Shown piece by piece: positions 57,229-64,000 of a stretch of DNA of 64,000 nt. The notes below the pieces were generated by a model that made no database searches, was not told where the DNA came from, and saw only the letters and a program-made list of their open reading frames with translations. Both the position numbers and the translations under genes were made by a program. Location: NCBI GenBank assembly GCA_944346885.1, contig CALVMR010000018.1:1-64000 (forward strand), in the 5' to 3' direction. This DNA is from an uncultured Clostridia bacterium (lineage in GTDB: Bacteria; Bacillota; Clostridia; Christensenellales; Borkfalkiaceae). Positions within the stretch are counted from its first letter, which is position 1. Each line of letters opens with the position of its first letter.

Positions 57229-58548
57229 CTATTCGTTGCGTTTGGTTTCGGCGTTTGCCGCCGCGTCGGGCAGGGCGTGCGCCGGTTCCGCCGAAAGCTG
57301 CGCCGCGTCGGGCAGGGGCGCCTCTTCGGGGGCGGGCTGCTGCGCTGCGGGCGCGGGCTTTGCGGGGCGGTTGTAGCGTTCGACGACCGCCATAAAAGAG
57401 CGAGACGAGAACACGATCACGCCCACCACGATGGAGATGGCGATATCGACAAACACATAGGCGTTGTAGGTGAGGCTGTACAGCCAGTCGCTGTTAAACC
57501 CGTATTTGCCCGCAAGCTGCCCGAAGGCGAACACGCCCGAAAACAGGTGCGCCAGATAGCGGAACGCGGAGCCGACGAGCGCGCCCAGCAAAAAGGCGAC
57601 TTGCGGCGTCTTTTTAAAGGCGGGAACGTTGCGGAACATGCCTGCCAGCCCGATGCCCGCAAAGGCGATGGGGTAATCTAGCAATAGCTGCGCGGGGTGC
57701 AGGATCCAAGGGTCTTGGATCACTTGCAGCAACCCGTATACCGCGCCCGCAAACACGCCTTTGCGCACGCCGAACATGTACGAGTAGATCATCAGCGGCA
57801 AAAGGCTTGCAACGGTAACGGAGCCGCCGTACGGCATGTGTACGAGCGCAAGGTAGGAGAGGGCAAAGCTCATGGCGATGCACACCGCCGCATACGAGAT
57901 GGTGCGCGAATCGAAGCCTTTTTTATCCTTTCTGCCCAAAAAGAAGGTCAAGAGCGCGATCGCTACGATCAGCCCCGCCATGGCGAGGTACAGACCGAGG
58001 TCGTTGACGAGCGCGGGGTCCACCTCGTTGTTTTCGGCGGCGTCTCCCGAAGAGTAGTACAAGGAAATGCACACGAGGAGGGCGATCACCGCCGCCGCAA
58101 ACACGCCGAGCACCGACCACAGCGCGATCTTGAACGCTTTTTTGGAGTACAGCGAGCAGACGTACGCCGCCGCGATGCCGAGTATGGTCACGCCGAAGAG
58201 GACCGCGGAGGGGATGAGTACCAGTTCGAATACCGAGCCGCTTTCGTTCATGTCGAAAAATTCGAGCGCGAGCATCACAACGAGGATGACGACGGCAAAC
58301 CCCGTGGCAAAGGTGACGGCATACTTTACGTAGGTGCGGAGAAAATCGCTGCGCTTAAAACGGATAAAGATGCCCACCGCGAGCAGGATCACGGCAAACG
58401 CGACGACCATCCACAGCAGCACGCTGCCGAGCCCGCCTTTTGCAAACGCCGTCCAGATATCGTTATAGATATACTGGGTGTATTCCTCTCCGTTTGCATC
58501 GACGGCGGTCTGCGTGCCCGAATAGGCACTCAGAAGATTGAGAAACAT
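57229..58548 (-). CDS. thiT: ECF-type thiamine transporter ThiT with N-terminal membrane extension
   Basis: A 439-residue protein. The ThiT S component is the C-terminal half (about residues 215-400) with the thiamine-site segments HMPYGGSVTVASLLPLMIYS and VYGLLQVIQDPWILHPAQLLLDYPIAF. The first 210 residues add about four further membrane helices not found in standard ThiT (about 180-200 residues), and the last 40 are low-complexity A/P/E. The energising EcfAAT module is not in the window. It follows a TPP riboswitch, so thiamine is the expected substrate. The ATG at 58548 is preceded by AAAGGAGG. Confidence 0.9.
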   Translation of the reverse strand: MFLNLLSAYSGTQTAVDANGEEYTQYIYNDIWTAFAKGGLGSVLLWMVVAFAVILLAVGIFIRFKRSDFLRTYVKYAVTFATGFAVVILVVMLALEFFDMNESGSVFELVLIPSAVLFGVTILGIAAAYVCSLYSKKAFKIALWSVLGVFAAAVIALLVCISLYYSSGDAAENNEVDPALVNDLGLYLAMAGLIVAIALLTFFLGRKDKKGFDSRTISYAAVCIAMSFALSYLALVHMPYGGSVTVASLLPLMIYSYMFGVRKGVFAGAVYGLLQVIQDPWILHPAQLLLDYPIAFAGIGLAGMFRNVPAFKKTPQVAFLLGALVGSAFRYLAHLFSGVFAFGQLAGKYGFNSDWLYSLTYNAYVFVDIAISIVVGVIVFSSRSFMAVVERYNRPAKPAPAAQQPAPEEAPLPDAAQLSAEPAHALPDAAANAETKRNE

Positions 58549-58581
58549 AGAACCTCCTTTGTTTCCGCCGAAACGACGTTG

Positions 58582-58614
58582 AAAAAACGGCGCGCCCCGT
58601 AAAAAGGGCGCGCC
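58582..58614 (-). terminator. Expression-platform terminator of the TPP riboswitch
   Basis: On the minus strand GGCGCGCCC / GGGCGCGCC enclose TTTTTACG and are followed by GTTTTTT. Confidence 0.85.
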
Positions 58615-58629
58615 GAACAAGTCTTTGAT

Positions 58630-58702
58630 TACCTTCCGTTCAGGGATTATCCTGTCCGGTTCAAAGGGTATGATCTCAGCTTTTTACAGCACCCCCGGCG
58701 GA
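58630..58702 (-). promoter_or_regulatory. TPP riboswitch (THI element)
   Basis: The minus strand reads GGGGGTGCTG, then CTGAGATCATACCCTTTGAA, then CCGGACAGGATAATCCC, the conserved THI-box order. It controls thiT through the terminator downstream. Confidence 0.95.
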
Positions 58703-58722
58703 TGAAATTGTTTTATAGCCGT

Positions 58723-58751
58723 ATTATAGTACAAACGTTCGGCAAAGTCAA
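58723..58751 (-). promoter_or_regulatory. SigA-type promoter of thiT, reverse strand
   Basis: TTGACT (-35, 58746-58751), 17-nt spacer, TATAAT (-10, 58723-58728) on the minus strand. Its -35 box directly touches the divergent one. Confidence 0.88.
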
Positions 58752-58780
58752 TTGAAATTTGCAGGGAAGTGTGCTATAAT
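58752..58780 (+). promoter_or_regulatory. SigA-type promoter of the YfbR-like gene
   Basis: TTGAAA (58752-58757), 17-nt spacer, TATAAT (58775-58780). Confidence 0.85.
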
Positions 58781-58848
58781 GCTGCTTGACGGAAAGATGC
58801 TGCAAGGATATTGTTTTGCCGCCGAACGGGCGGCGGGGAGGGAAGGAA

Positions 58849-59433
58849 ATGTCGTACGATTTTTATGCGTTTTTGGATCGGATGAAGTACATCCGCCGCT
58901 GGTCACTGATGCGCTCTTCGCGCGAAGAAAACGTGATGGAGCACAGCCAGCAGGTCGCCGTGTTCGCGCATGCGCTGGCGCTCATCGATACGAAGGTGTT
59001 CGGCAACACGCCCGATATCGCCAAAACGGTGCTTTGCGCCATGTACCACGAGTGCGCCGAGGTGATGACGGGCGATCTGCCCACGCCCATCAAGTATTAC
59101 AATAAGGATATTTTGGGCGCGTATAAGCAGATCGAAGAGCGCGCGGCGGAAAAGTTGGCGGGCATGCTGCCCGAAGCGCTTGCCGCCGACCTTGCGCCCT
59201 ATCTTTGCGCCGATACGCAGAGCTACGAATATAAGCTGGTCAAGGCGGCGGATAAACTTTCCGCCTGCGTCAAGTGCATCGAGGAGATCAAAAGCGGCAA
59301 TGCGGAGTTCAAAAAGGCAAAGGAGAGCATCGAAAAGGAGCTCAAAGCCAAAAAGATGCCCTGTGTGGAATACTTTATGAAGAACTTTCTCCCCGCCTTT
59401 TCCCGCTCGCTGGACGAAATGGAAGGGCTGTAA
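58849..59433 (+). CDS. yfbR: YfbR-like HD-domain 5'-deoxynucleotidase
   Basis: A 194-residue protein close along its whole length to E. coli YfbR as I recall it: SRLKLINRW-like DRMKYIRRWSLMR at the start, REENVMEHSQQVAVFAHALA (H32), AMYHECAEVMTGDLPTPIKY near residue 65 and KAADKLSACVKCIEE near residue 135. YfbR removes phosphate from deoxyribonucleoside 5'-monophosphates. The HD dyad is H67-E68 here, a glutamate replacing the usual aspartate metal ligand; the distal Asp (KAAD) is kept. The start at 58849 follows GGAGGGAAGG. The region after the stop carries short tandem repeats of the gene end. Confidence 0.9.
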   Translation: MSYDFYAFLDRMKYIRRWSLMRSSREENVMEHSQQVAVFAHALALIDTKVFGNTPDIAKTVLCAMYHECAEVMTGDLPTPIKYYNKDILGAYKQIEERAAEKLAGMLPEALAADLAPYLCADTQSYEYKLVKAADKLSACVKCIEEIKSGNAEFKKAKESIEKELKAKKMPCVEYFMKNFLPAFSRSLDEMEGL

Positions 59434-59480
59434 AACAGACCAAACGGAAAGGCTGTAAAAAAACGAAAGGGCTGTAAAAC
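59421..59480 (+). repeat. Triple repeat of the yfbR stop region
   Basis: GGAAGGGCTGTAAAAC (containing the stop), GGAAAGGCTGTAAAAA and GAAAGGGCTGTAAAAC follow one another. Confidence 0.8.
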
Positions 59481-59490
59481 CGAAAACAGA

Positions 59491-59525
59491 GGGGCGCGCG
59501 GCAAAAAATTGCCGCGCGCCCCTTT
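59491..59525. terminator. Bidirectional hairpin terminator between yfbR and pepV
   Basis: GGGGCGCGCGGCAA / TTGCCGCGCGCCCC, loop AAAA; TTT follows on the + strand. Confidence 0.7.
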
Positions 59526-59609
59526 GTGGTTTTGCGTTTGTTCGCCGTATGGCTGCGTCCGTTCGGTTCGTTGCCGCGGTCGCGGTTTCGCCGCCCGGAA
59601 GCGGGCGGT

Positions 59610-60881
59610 TCAAAAACAGAGCGCGCGGATCGCCTCTTTGTAGATGCGGAATAGCTTTGCAATGTCTGCAAGGGCGATGTATTCGTCCTTGCCGTGGATC
59701 ACGTTCGGCGCGCCCGGAAACTGCGGGCCGAACCCCGCGCCGCGCCGCAGCGCTCTGGCGTAGGTGCCGCCGCCGATGGCAATCGGTTCGCCCCGCTCTC
59801 CCGTTTCGCGTTCGTACACGCGGCACAGCGTTTGGATGAGCGGGCTGTTTTTATCGTTGCGGAGGGGCGCCTGGCAGTGCAAAAGGCGATAGGGCGCGCC
59901 GAACGTATCCAAGCGGCGGCATACCTCCTCCTGCGTGTACGTTGCGGGGTAACGGATATCCACGGTCACGTGCAGCGCCTCCCCGTCGTATTTTGCAATG
60001 TCGGGGGAGAGGGTCAGGGCGCCCGTTTCGTCGCGGAAGGCGCGCAGTCCGTTCGCCTCCTTGAACAGCAGCCCGTAGATGCGCGCGATGCGCGCGTCCT
60101 CCTCCGCAAAGTAAGCCAGCAGCGCGTCCAGCGCGTTTTTTCCCTCTTCGGGGTGGCAGGCGTGTGCGGCGACCCCTTGGGAAACCAGGGCGCCGTCCGC
60201 AAAGCGCAGCCCGTATTTTTGTACACGGGCGCCGTCGGCATGCGGCACGGCGGCAGCGGCGCGTTCGCACACTTTGTTTGCCGCGTCGCCTCCGTGCAGG
60301 GAGGAAAAGGGCGCCTGCGGCAGGGGGAAGGAGAGGCATGCGTGCAGGATCCCCTTTTCGGCGTAGATCACGGGGAAGTCTGCATCCGGCGTAAAGCCCT
60401 CTTCGGGCATGCGGGCAACTTTGTTGTAGTGTTCGATGCATGCCCAGCCGCTCTCTTCGTTGCAGCCCGCAATGAGTTTTATCGTGCGGCGGGGCGCGCG
60501 CCCCTCGTCTTTGAGCGCTTTGAGCGCGTACAGGCAGATGACGGCGGGGCCCTTATCGTCCATTGCGCCGCGCCCGTACAGCTTTCCGTCCTCGACCGTG
60601 CCGCCGAACGGCGGGCGCGTCCAGCCACTGCCCGCGGGAACAACGTCTAAATGGCAGAGGATTGCAAAGGGTTCGCCCGTGCCGAATACCGCCTCGCCGA
60701 TGTAATTATCGTAATTTTCGGTGGAAAAGCCGAGCTGCCGCGCAAGGGATAAAAAGCATGCGAGCGCTTCCGCCGCGCCTTTGCCGAACGGCATGCCCGG
60801 CAGGGCTTCTTTTTGCGAACTGTCGATCTTTACAAGGTCGGCAATGGAATTTACGATCTCTGTTTGGTACTGCATAGCCAT
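59610..60881 (-). CDS. pepV: M20-family dipeptidase PepV
   Basis: A 423-residue metallopeptidase. Metal and active-site motifs are AILCHLDVVPAGSGW near residue 73 (H, D), LYGRGAMDDKGPA near residue 100 (metal-bridging D), IAGCNEESGW near residue 131 (general base E and metal E) and, at the C-terminus, FPGAPNVIHGKDEYI (last His). The layout with a long insert is PepV-like (beta-Ala-dipeptidase or Xaa-His dipeptidase), acting on dipeptides in the cytosol. No strong RBS is seen at the proposed start at 60881. Confidence 0.9.
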   Translation of the reverse strand: MAMQYQTEIVNSIADLVKIDSSQKEALPGMPFGKGAAEALACFLSLARQLGFSTENYDNYIGEAVFGTGEPFAILCHLDVVPAGSGWTRPPFGGTVEDGKLYGRGAMDDKGPAVICLYALKALKDEGRAPRRTIKLIAGCNEESGWACIEHYNKVARMPEEGFTPDADFPVIYAEKGILHACLSFPLPQAPFSSLHGGDAANKVCERAAAAVPHADGARVQKYGLRFADGALVSQGVAAHACHPEEGKNALDALLAYFAEEDARIARIYGLLFKEANGLRAFRDETGALTLSPDIAKYDGEALHVTVDIRYPATYTQEEVCRRLDTFGAPYRLLHCQAPLRNDKNSPLIQTLCRVYERETGERGEPIAIGGGTYARALRRGAGFGPQFPGAPNVIHGKDEYIALADIAKLFRIYKEAIRALCF

Positions 60882-60967
60882 ATTGTTTTAACCCGCGCTC
60901 CGTATTAAAGCCGCTCCGAATGAAAGCGCCCCGTATTCAATATACGCCGTTTGCCGCGCGGTCATAC

Positions 60968-62302
60968 TCAGCCGATGCGCACCCGTTCCATGGGCAGCTC
61001 GGCGGTGGGGGCGGAGGGGGTGCGCCAGCTCAGCAGCACGGTCATGCAGCCCGCCCTGCCCAAAAACATGAGCACGCACAGCACGATCTGCGAGCCGACG
61101 GTAAGTTCGGGCGTGATGCCCAGCGTCAGCCCCACCGTGCCGATCGCGGAAAACACTTCGAAGATGAGTTCGGTCAAATGGTAGCCGTTGCCCATTTCAA
61201 AAAACGCCAGCAGCAAAACGCCCAGCATGGCAAACAGCAGGTAGGCGGTGGTAAACTGCGCGGCGTTTTTTACGTTTTCATCGTCCAGCCGCCGCCCGAA
61301 CGCCTGTGCCGAACGTTTGCCGCGGATGAGCGCAAACAGCGAGAGCGCCAAAACGGAAAGGGTGTTCGTCTTTACGCCGCCCGCCGTAGAGCCGCTTGCG
61401 CCGCCGATGAACATCAGCAGGATGGTCAAAAAGATGACGATCGCCCGCGTATCGATGCTCATGGGGATCACGTTGAACCCCGCCGTGCGCGGCGTCACCG
61501 CCGAAAAGAAGGAGGAGAGGATGCGCTCCCCCCACGGCAGATCGTTCAACGCGATCAAAAACAGGAGAAAAGGCACAACGACCACAACGGCGCTCGCCAA
61601 AAGCACGATCTTGGTGTGCAGCGCGTATTTGCGCAGGTGCCATTTGTTGCGGCGGATGTCGTGCCATACAAAAAAGCCCAGCCCGCCGATGAGGATGAGC
61701 AGCGGCACAACGATGCAGACGATGGGGTCCTGCGAATACGCCGTCAGCGAAGGGTAGTCGTTCCCCTCCGTCGCCATCAGGTCAAAGCCCGCGTTGCAAA
61801 AGGCGGATACGGCGGTAAAGACCGCCATCCAGATGCCCCGCCCCCAGCCGAAATCGGGCACGAAGCGGAAGCACAGGATAAACGCGCCGATAAATTCAAA
61901 GCACAGCGTGCCCAAAAGAATGGTCCCCGTCAGCCGTATCAGCCCGCCCATGCTGGGGGCGCTGACCGCTTCCTGCATATACGTGCGCTCTTTCAATCCG
62001 ATCTTTTTGCCGCCCAAACGCATGAGGGCAAAGATGATGGTCATGAACCCGATGCCGCCCATTTGGATGAGGAGAAGAATGACGACCTGCCCGAATTCCG
62101 ACCAGTATGTATTGGTCGGCTGCACGATCAGCCCCGTCACGCAGGAAGCGGAGACCGTCGTAAACAGTGCGTCCATAAAAGAGGCGCCCCCGTCCGGGCG
62201 GGAGGAGACGGGCAAAACGAGCAGCACCGTGCCCAGCACGATGACGCACAGGTAGCCCAGTACCAGCAGGCGTACGGGGGTGAGTTTGAATCTTTTTTGC
62301 AT
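60968..62302 (-). CDS. ktrB: TrkH/KtrB family potassium transporter
   Basis: A 444-residue protein with the four-fold P-loop architecture: TTVSASCVTGL, TAVSAFCNAGF, SAVTPRTAGFN and SAIGTVGLTLG carry the selectivity-filter glycines. It starts MQKRFKLTPVRLLVLGYL, and the cytoplasmic gate segment IGGASGSTAGGVKTNT is near residue 305. Its length and short N-terminus fit KtrB rather than TrkH. It takes up K+ (with Na+ coupling in KtrAB) under a regulatory KtrA subunit that is not adjacent here. The ATG at 62302 follows GGAGGG on the minus strand; longer frames are spurious. Confidence 0.93.
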   Translation of the reverse strand: MQKRFKLTPVRLLVLGYLCVIVLGTVLLVLPVSSRPDGGASFMDALFTTVSASCVTGLIVQPTNTYWSEFGQVVILLLIQMGGIGFMTIIFALMRLGGKKIGLKERTYMQEAVSAPSMGGLIRLTGTILLGTLCFEFIGAFILCFRFVPDFGWGRGIWMAVFTAVSAFCNAGFDLMATEGNDYPSLTAYSQDPIVCIVVPLLILIGGLGFFVWHDIRRNKWHLRKYALHTKIVLLASAVVVVVPFLLFLIALNDLPWGERILSSFFSAVTPRTAGFNVIPMSIDTRAIVIFLTILLMFIGGASGSTAGGVKTNTLSVLALSLFALIRGKRSAQAFGRRLDDENVKNAAQFTTAYLLFAMLGVLLLAFFEMGNGYHLTELIFEVFSAIGTVGLTLGITPELTVGSQIVLCVLMFLGRAGCMTVLLSWRTPSAPTAELPMERVRIG

Positions 62303-62746
62303 AGACCCTCCGCGGCGGAAAAGCCGCCGCCGGCGCAAAACGAAGCGTGCGCCGAGTGTGCCGCATGCGCGCGCCGCCGTGCGGCGCGTCGCTTGATTAT
62401 TGCGCAAAAAGGCGGAAAACGGCTTCAAAAAAGGCGAACACACAGCCCTTTCGCGCTTTGCGTACGCAACTATTATAGCATGAATTTTCGGAAAAGCAAG
62501 CGCCCGCGCCCGCTTTGCGGAAAAAGAGCGCGTGCGCGCCGCGGCGGAAAGCGCCGCCCTTCCCTTCCCGCGTTTCTGCCCGCGCCCCTTCCTGCGTCCT
62601 TTCCTGCGTCTCTTTCCGCGCTCTTGCCCGCACCGCAAAAAACGCCCGCAGCACATGGCGCGCTGCGCGCCGCCGCAAAAATTGCCGCGCGGCATGCACC
62701 CTTTTGCGCGGCGGCGCTTATACTGTAAGAGGGGAAGGGGGTGCGC
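62303..62746. other. 444-bp intergenic region between divergent ktrB and nitrilase-like genes
   Basis: It holds the ktrB promoter (62472-62499) and a GC-rich, strand-asymmetric stretch at about 62560-62640 with repeated CCTTCCTGCGTCC/CTTTCCTGCGTCT units. No gene is convincing. A TATACT hexamer at 62719-62724 may be a -10 box for the forward gene, but no matching -35 is visible. Confidence 0.55.
62472..62499 (-). promoter_or_regulatory. SigA-type promoter of ktrB, reverse strand
   Basis: TTGCTT (-35, 62494-62499), 16-nt spacer, TATAAT (-10, 62472-62477) on the minus strand, leaving a leader of about 165 nt. Confidence 0.65.
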
Positions 62747-63421
62747 ATGAAAGTTCGGTTTGTAACGGAGGGGAGCTTGCATGCGTACGCGCAGGCGCGC
62801 AAACGCCCGTTTTGCGATTTGCTCGTGTTCGGGTTCAACGGGCTGGGCGAGGTGGATTACCGCAGCGAGCTCGCCGGGGAGAGCGTGCGGCTGGAAGAGA
62901 TGGCGGTTTTGAGCCGCGAATGCGCCTGCACGGTCGTTTCGGGCTGCCGCACCGATTCCTGCGGGATCCGCCGCAAGAGCGCCGCCATTGCCGAAAACGG
63001 GCGCATTTTGGGCGTTGCAGACCGTCTGCACGCCTTTGAGGGGGAAGACTGCGCCGCGGGCGCGCATTTAAAGGTGTATGAAACGGCGGCGGGCAGGATC
63101 GGGCTGTGCGTGGCGGAAGATCTGTATTTTCCCTCCGTTTGTGAAACGCTGGCGCTGTGCGACGCGGACCTGATCGTCTGCCCCTTTGAAGTTGCCGAGG
63201 ACAGCGTGCCCCGCCTGATGGTGCGGGCGGGCGCGTTTGTGGCGGGCACGGAGGTGTGTCTGTGCGCGGCGGGGCTCGCCATGATCGCGTCGCGCAGCGG
63301 CGATATGCTCTTTGCGGCGACCAAAAAGGAGAGCGACTATGAACTTTCGCTCTCCCGTTCGTACCGGCTGTGTACCGTGCGGACCCGCGCCGTGGCGCTC
63401 TGCCGCAAGGCGGATTATTAG
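62747..63421 (+). CDS. Nitrilase/carbon-nitrogen hydrolase fold protein, catalytic triad degenerate
   Basis: A 224-residue protein with the nitrilase-fold order: CDLLVFGFNGLGE where the catalytic Glu region lies, ADRLHAFEGE at the place of the YRK.HLF lysine loop, and AAGRIGLCVAEDLYFPSVCETL at the place of the ..G..ICYD..FPE nucleophile loop, then ADLIVCPFEV. Aligned by eye, the nucleophile Cys is Ala (CVAED), the Lys is not conserved, and the Glu is displaced. It may be inactive or use another chemistry. The start at 62747 follows GAGGGGAAGGGG. It is alone between two reverse-strand genes. Confidence 0.7.
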   Translation: MKVRFVTEGSLHAYAQARKRPFCDLLVFGFNGLGEVDYRSELAGESVRLEEMAVLSRECACTVVSGCRTDSCGIRRKSAAIAENGRILGVADRLHAFEGEDCAAGAHLKVYETAAGRIGLCVAEDLYFPSVCETLALCDADLIVCPFEVAEDSVPRLMVRAGAFVAGTEVCLCAAGLAMIASRSGDMLFAATKKESDYELSLSRSYRLCTVRTRAVALCRKADY

Positions 63422-63487
63422 CGCGCGGCGCTGGCAAGGCGCGGCTCGTTTTTTAAAGCGGTTTTTTGGCAAAGCGCGCGTGGAAGC

Positions 63488-63535
63488 AAATCGCGGGGGC
63501 GCGGACCGAAATTCGGTCCGCGCCCCCGCGATTTT
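63488..63535. terminator. Bidirectional 23-bp perfect hairpin terminator
   Basis: Left arm 63488-63510 and exact complement 63512-63534 (AAATCGCGGGGGCGCGGACC... at the start of the arm), ending ATTTTT on the + strand; convergent genes on both sides. Confidence 0.85.
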
Positions 63536-63596
63536 TGCACGGAAAGGCGGCGGATCTGCGGCAAAGCCGCGGGGCGGCGCAACGGTTGTTCGGGGT

Positions 63597-64000
63597 TCAG
63601 CGCAGGTCCCGTTTTTTTACGAGGCGGACGGGGATGGTCACGTTTTGTTTGGGGTTCACCCCTTGGGTCAGGCAGCGCAGCGCCAGCTTTGCCGCTTCTT
63701 CTCCCAGCTGGGCGCTGTTTTGTTCGACGAGGGTCGGGTGGCTGAGGTAACTTTCAAAATTTTCGGAAAACAAGTCAAGGCAGACGATCTCGTAGCGCGC
63801 CGCCCGTTCCCGATCCATTACGCTGATCAGTTTCATCAAGTGCATGCTGCTTGCGTAGTCTGCGGTGATGATGGCGGTGATGTTCGGGTTCTCTTTGAGA
63901 TAGCGGTCAAAATCGTCTGCAAAGCGCATGGAGGTCTCGTCCTGCTCGCCGTCGATGCTGTAAAAATAGGTGTGGCTGATCGCGTGGCTGCGCAGGGAAT
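63597..64000 (-). CDS. LacI-type transcriptional regulator, sensor domain (5' end outside window)
   Basis: The last 134 residues of a protein that continues beyond the window end. They match the C-terminal lobe of the LacI/periplasmic-binding-like sensor fold: NPNITAIITADYASSMHLMKLI, YEIVCLDLFSENFE, and the closing PTLVEQNSAQLGEEAAKLALRC (with the usual Q-x-x-x-x-G-x-x-A) and VTIPVRLVKKRDLR (usual P.ELV.R.S). The frame continues open upstream through SLRSHAISHTYFYSIDG. Such regulators control sugar-use genes; it could be LacI or a GntR-LacI hybrid of the AraR type, as the DNA-binding part is not seen. Confidence 0.85.
   Translation of the reverse strand, partial: SLRSHAISHTYFYSIDGEQDETSMRFADDFDRYLKENPNITAIITADYASSMHLMKLISVMDRERAARYEIVCLDLFSENFESYLSHPTLVEQNSAQLGEEAAKLALRCLTQGVNPKQNVTIPVRLVKKRDLR

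Noticed and set aside
56985..57240. Possible CRISPR-like repeat after era
   Set aside because: Units are short (6-12 bp), degenerate and without spacers of even length; a simple sequence repeat.
62303..63067. N-terminal extension of the ktrB frame to 63067
   Set aside because: It runs across the ktrB promoter and opposite the nitrilase-like gene and encodes arginine-rich junk; the KtrB N-terminus and RBS are at 62302.
1..64000. tRNA or rRNA genes
   Set aside because: No cloverleaf with GGTTCGAATCC-type arm and no rRNA core sequence was recognised when reading both strands; a tRNAscan-SE and Infernal run would settle it.

Overview
The window reads as one contiguous chromosomal segment of a GC-rich member of the Clostridia (Firmicutes). 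Supporting evidence is a Firmicutes-type gene order (plsX-rnc-smc-ftsY-ylxM-ffh-rpsP-khpA-rimM-trmD; yqfC-yqfD-phoH-yqfF-ybeY-era), sporulation-family genes (yqfC, yqfD), FMN and TPP riboswitches ahead of ECF-type vitamin uptake genes, a CIRCE operator, ferredoxin-linked 2-oxoacid oxidoreductase, and SigA-type promoters with almost invariant 17-nt spacers. The genus cannot be fixed from the sequence. No rRNA, tRNA, CRISPR array, phage or intact insertion sequence was seen.

Layout. 1-5.0 kb is accessory: the 3' part of a repeat-containing secreted protein, a GH38 alpha-mannosidase and a reverse-strand membrane protein. 5.1-9.5 kb carries a four-gene 2-oxoacid:ferredoxin oxidoreductase operon and asnS. 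9.5-23.8 kb is the lipid/RNA processing/SRP/ribosome cluster, interrupted by a DUF559 nuclease-fold gene and by unusual structured intergenic repeats. 23.9-29.5 kb holds an unknown reverse gene, a GT-C membrane glycosyltransferase, comM and dprA. 29.6-37.5 kb holds topA, a CIRCE-controlled trmFO-hslV-hslU operon, hisS, an RseC-family gene and trxA. 38-42.2 kb holds glyA, two small unknown proteins and riboswitch-controlled ribU. 42.3-47.4 kb carries tsaE-tsaB-rimI, a hydrolase, a membrane-fused MurF-like ligase and ddl. 47.6-51.8 kb has a probably acquired Fic gene, icd, an M1-type lipoprotein peptidase and an FmdB zinc ribbon. 51.9-57 kb is the yqfC-era operon. 57.2-64 kb has thiT with a TPP riboswitch, a YfbR-like HD protein, pepV, ktrB/trkH, a degenerate nitrilase-fold protein and the end of a LacI-type regulator.

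Most genes sit in tightly packed same-strand operons with ATGA overlaps, so translational coupling is likely. Ferredoxin oxidoreductase plus NADP-type isocitrate dehydrogenase suggests fermentative 2-oxoacid metabolism feeding glutamate synthesis.

The most unusual signal is a family of hairpins placed 12-19 nt ahead of the start codons of ftsY, rbgA and hisS (plus a sequence-divergent copy after trmD). They keep the same apical loop (TCTCTTT) and the same exit sequence (CGTGAAC) while the stem sequence changes in a compensated way. Two of them are the 3' ends of a 167-bp repeat present twice. Other notable points are CIRCE control of hslVU, a DUF559 gene fused at its 3' end to an inverted-repeat element, tandem duplications of stop-codon regions at three genes, probable ACG and ATT start codons, and several proteins with altered catalytic residues or added or missing membrane domains.
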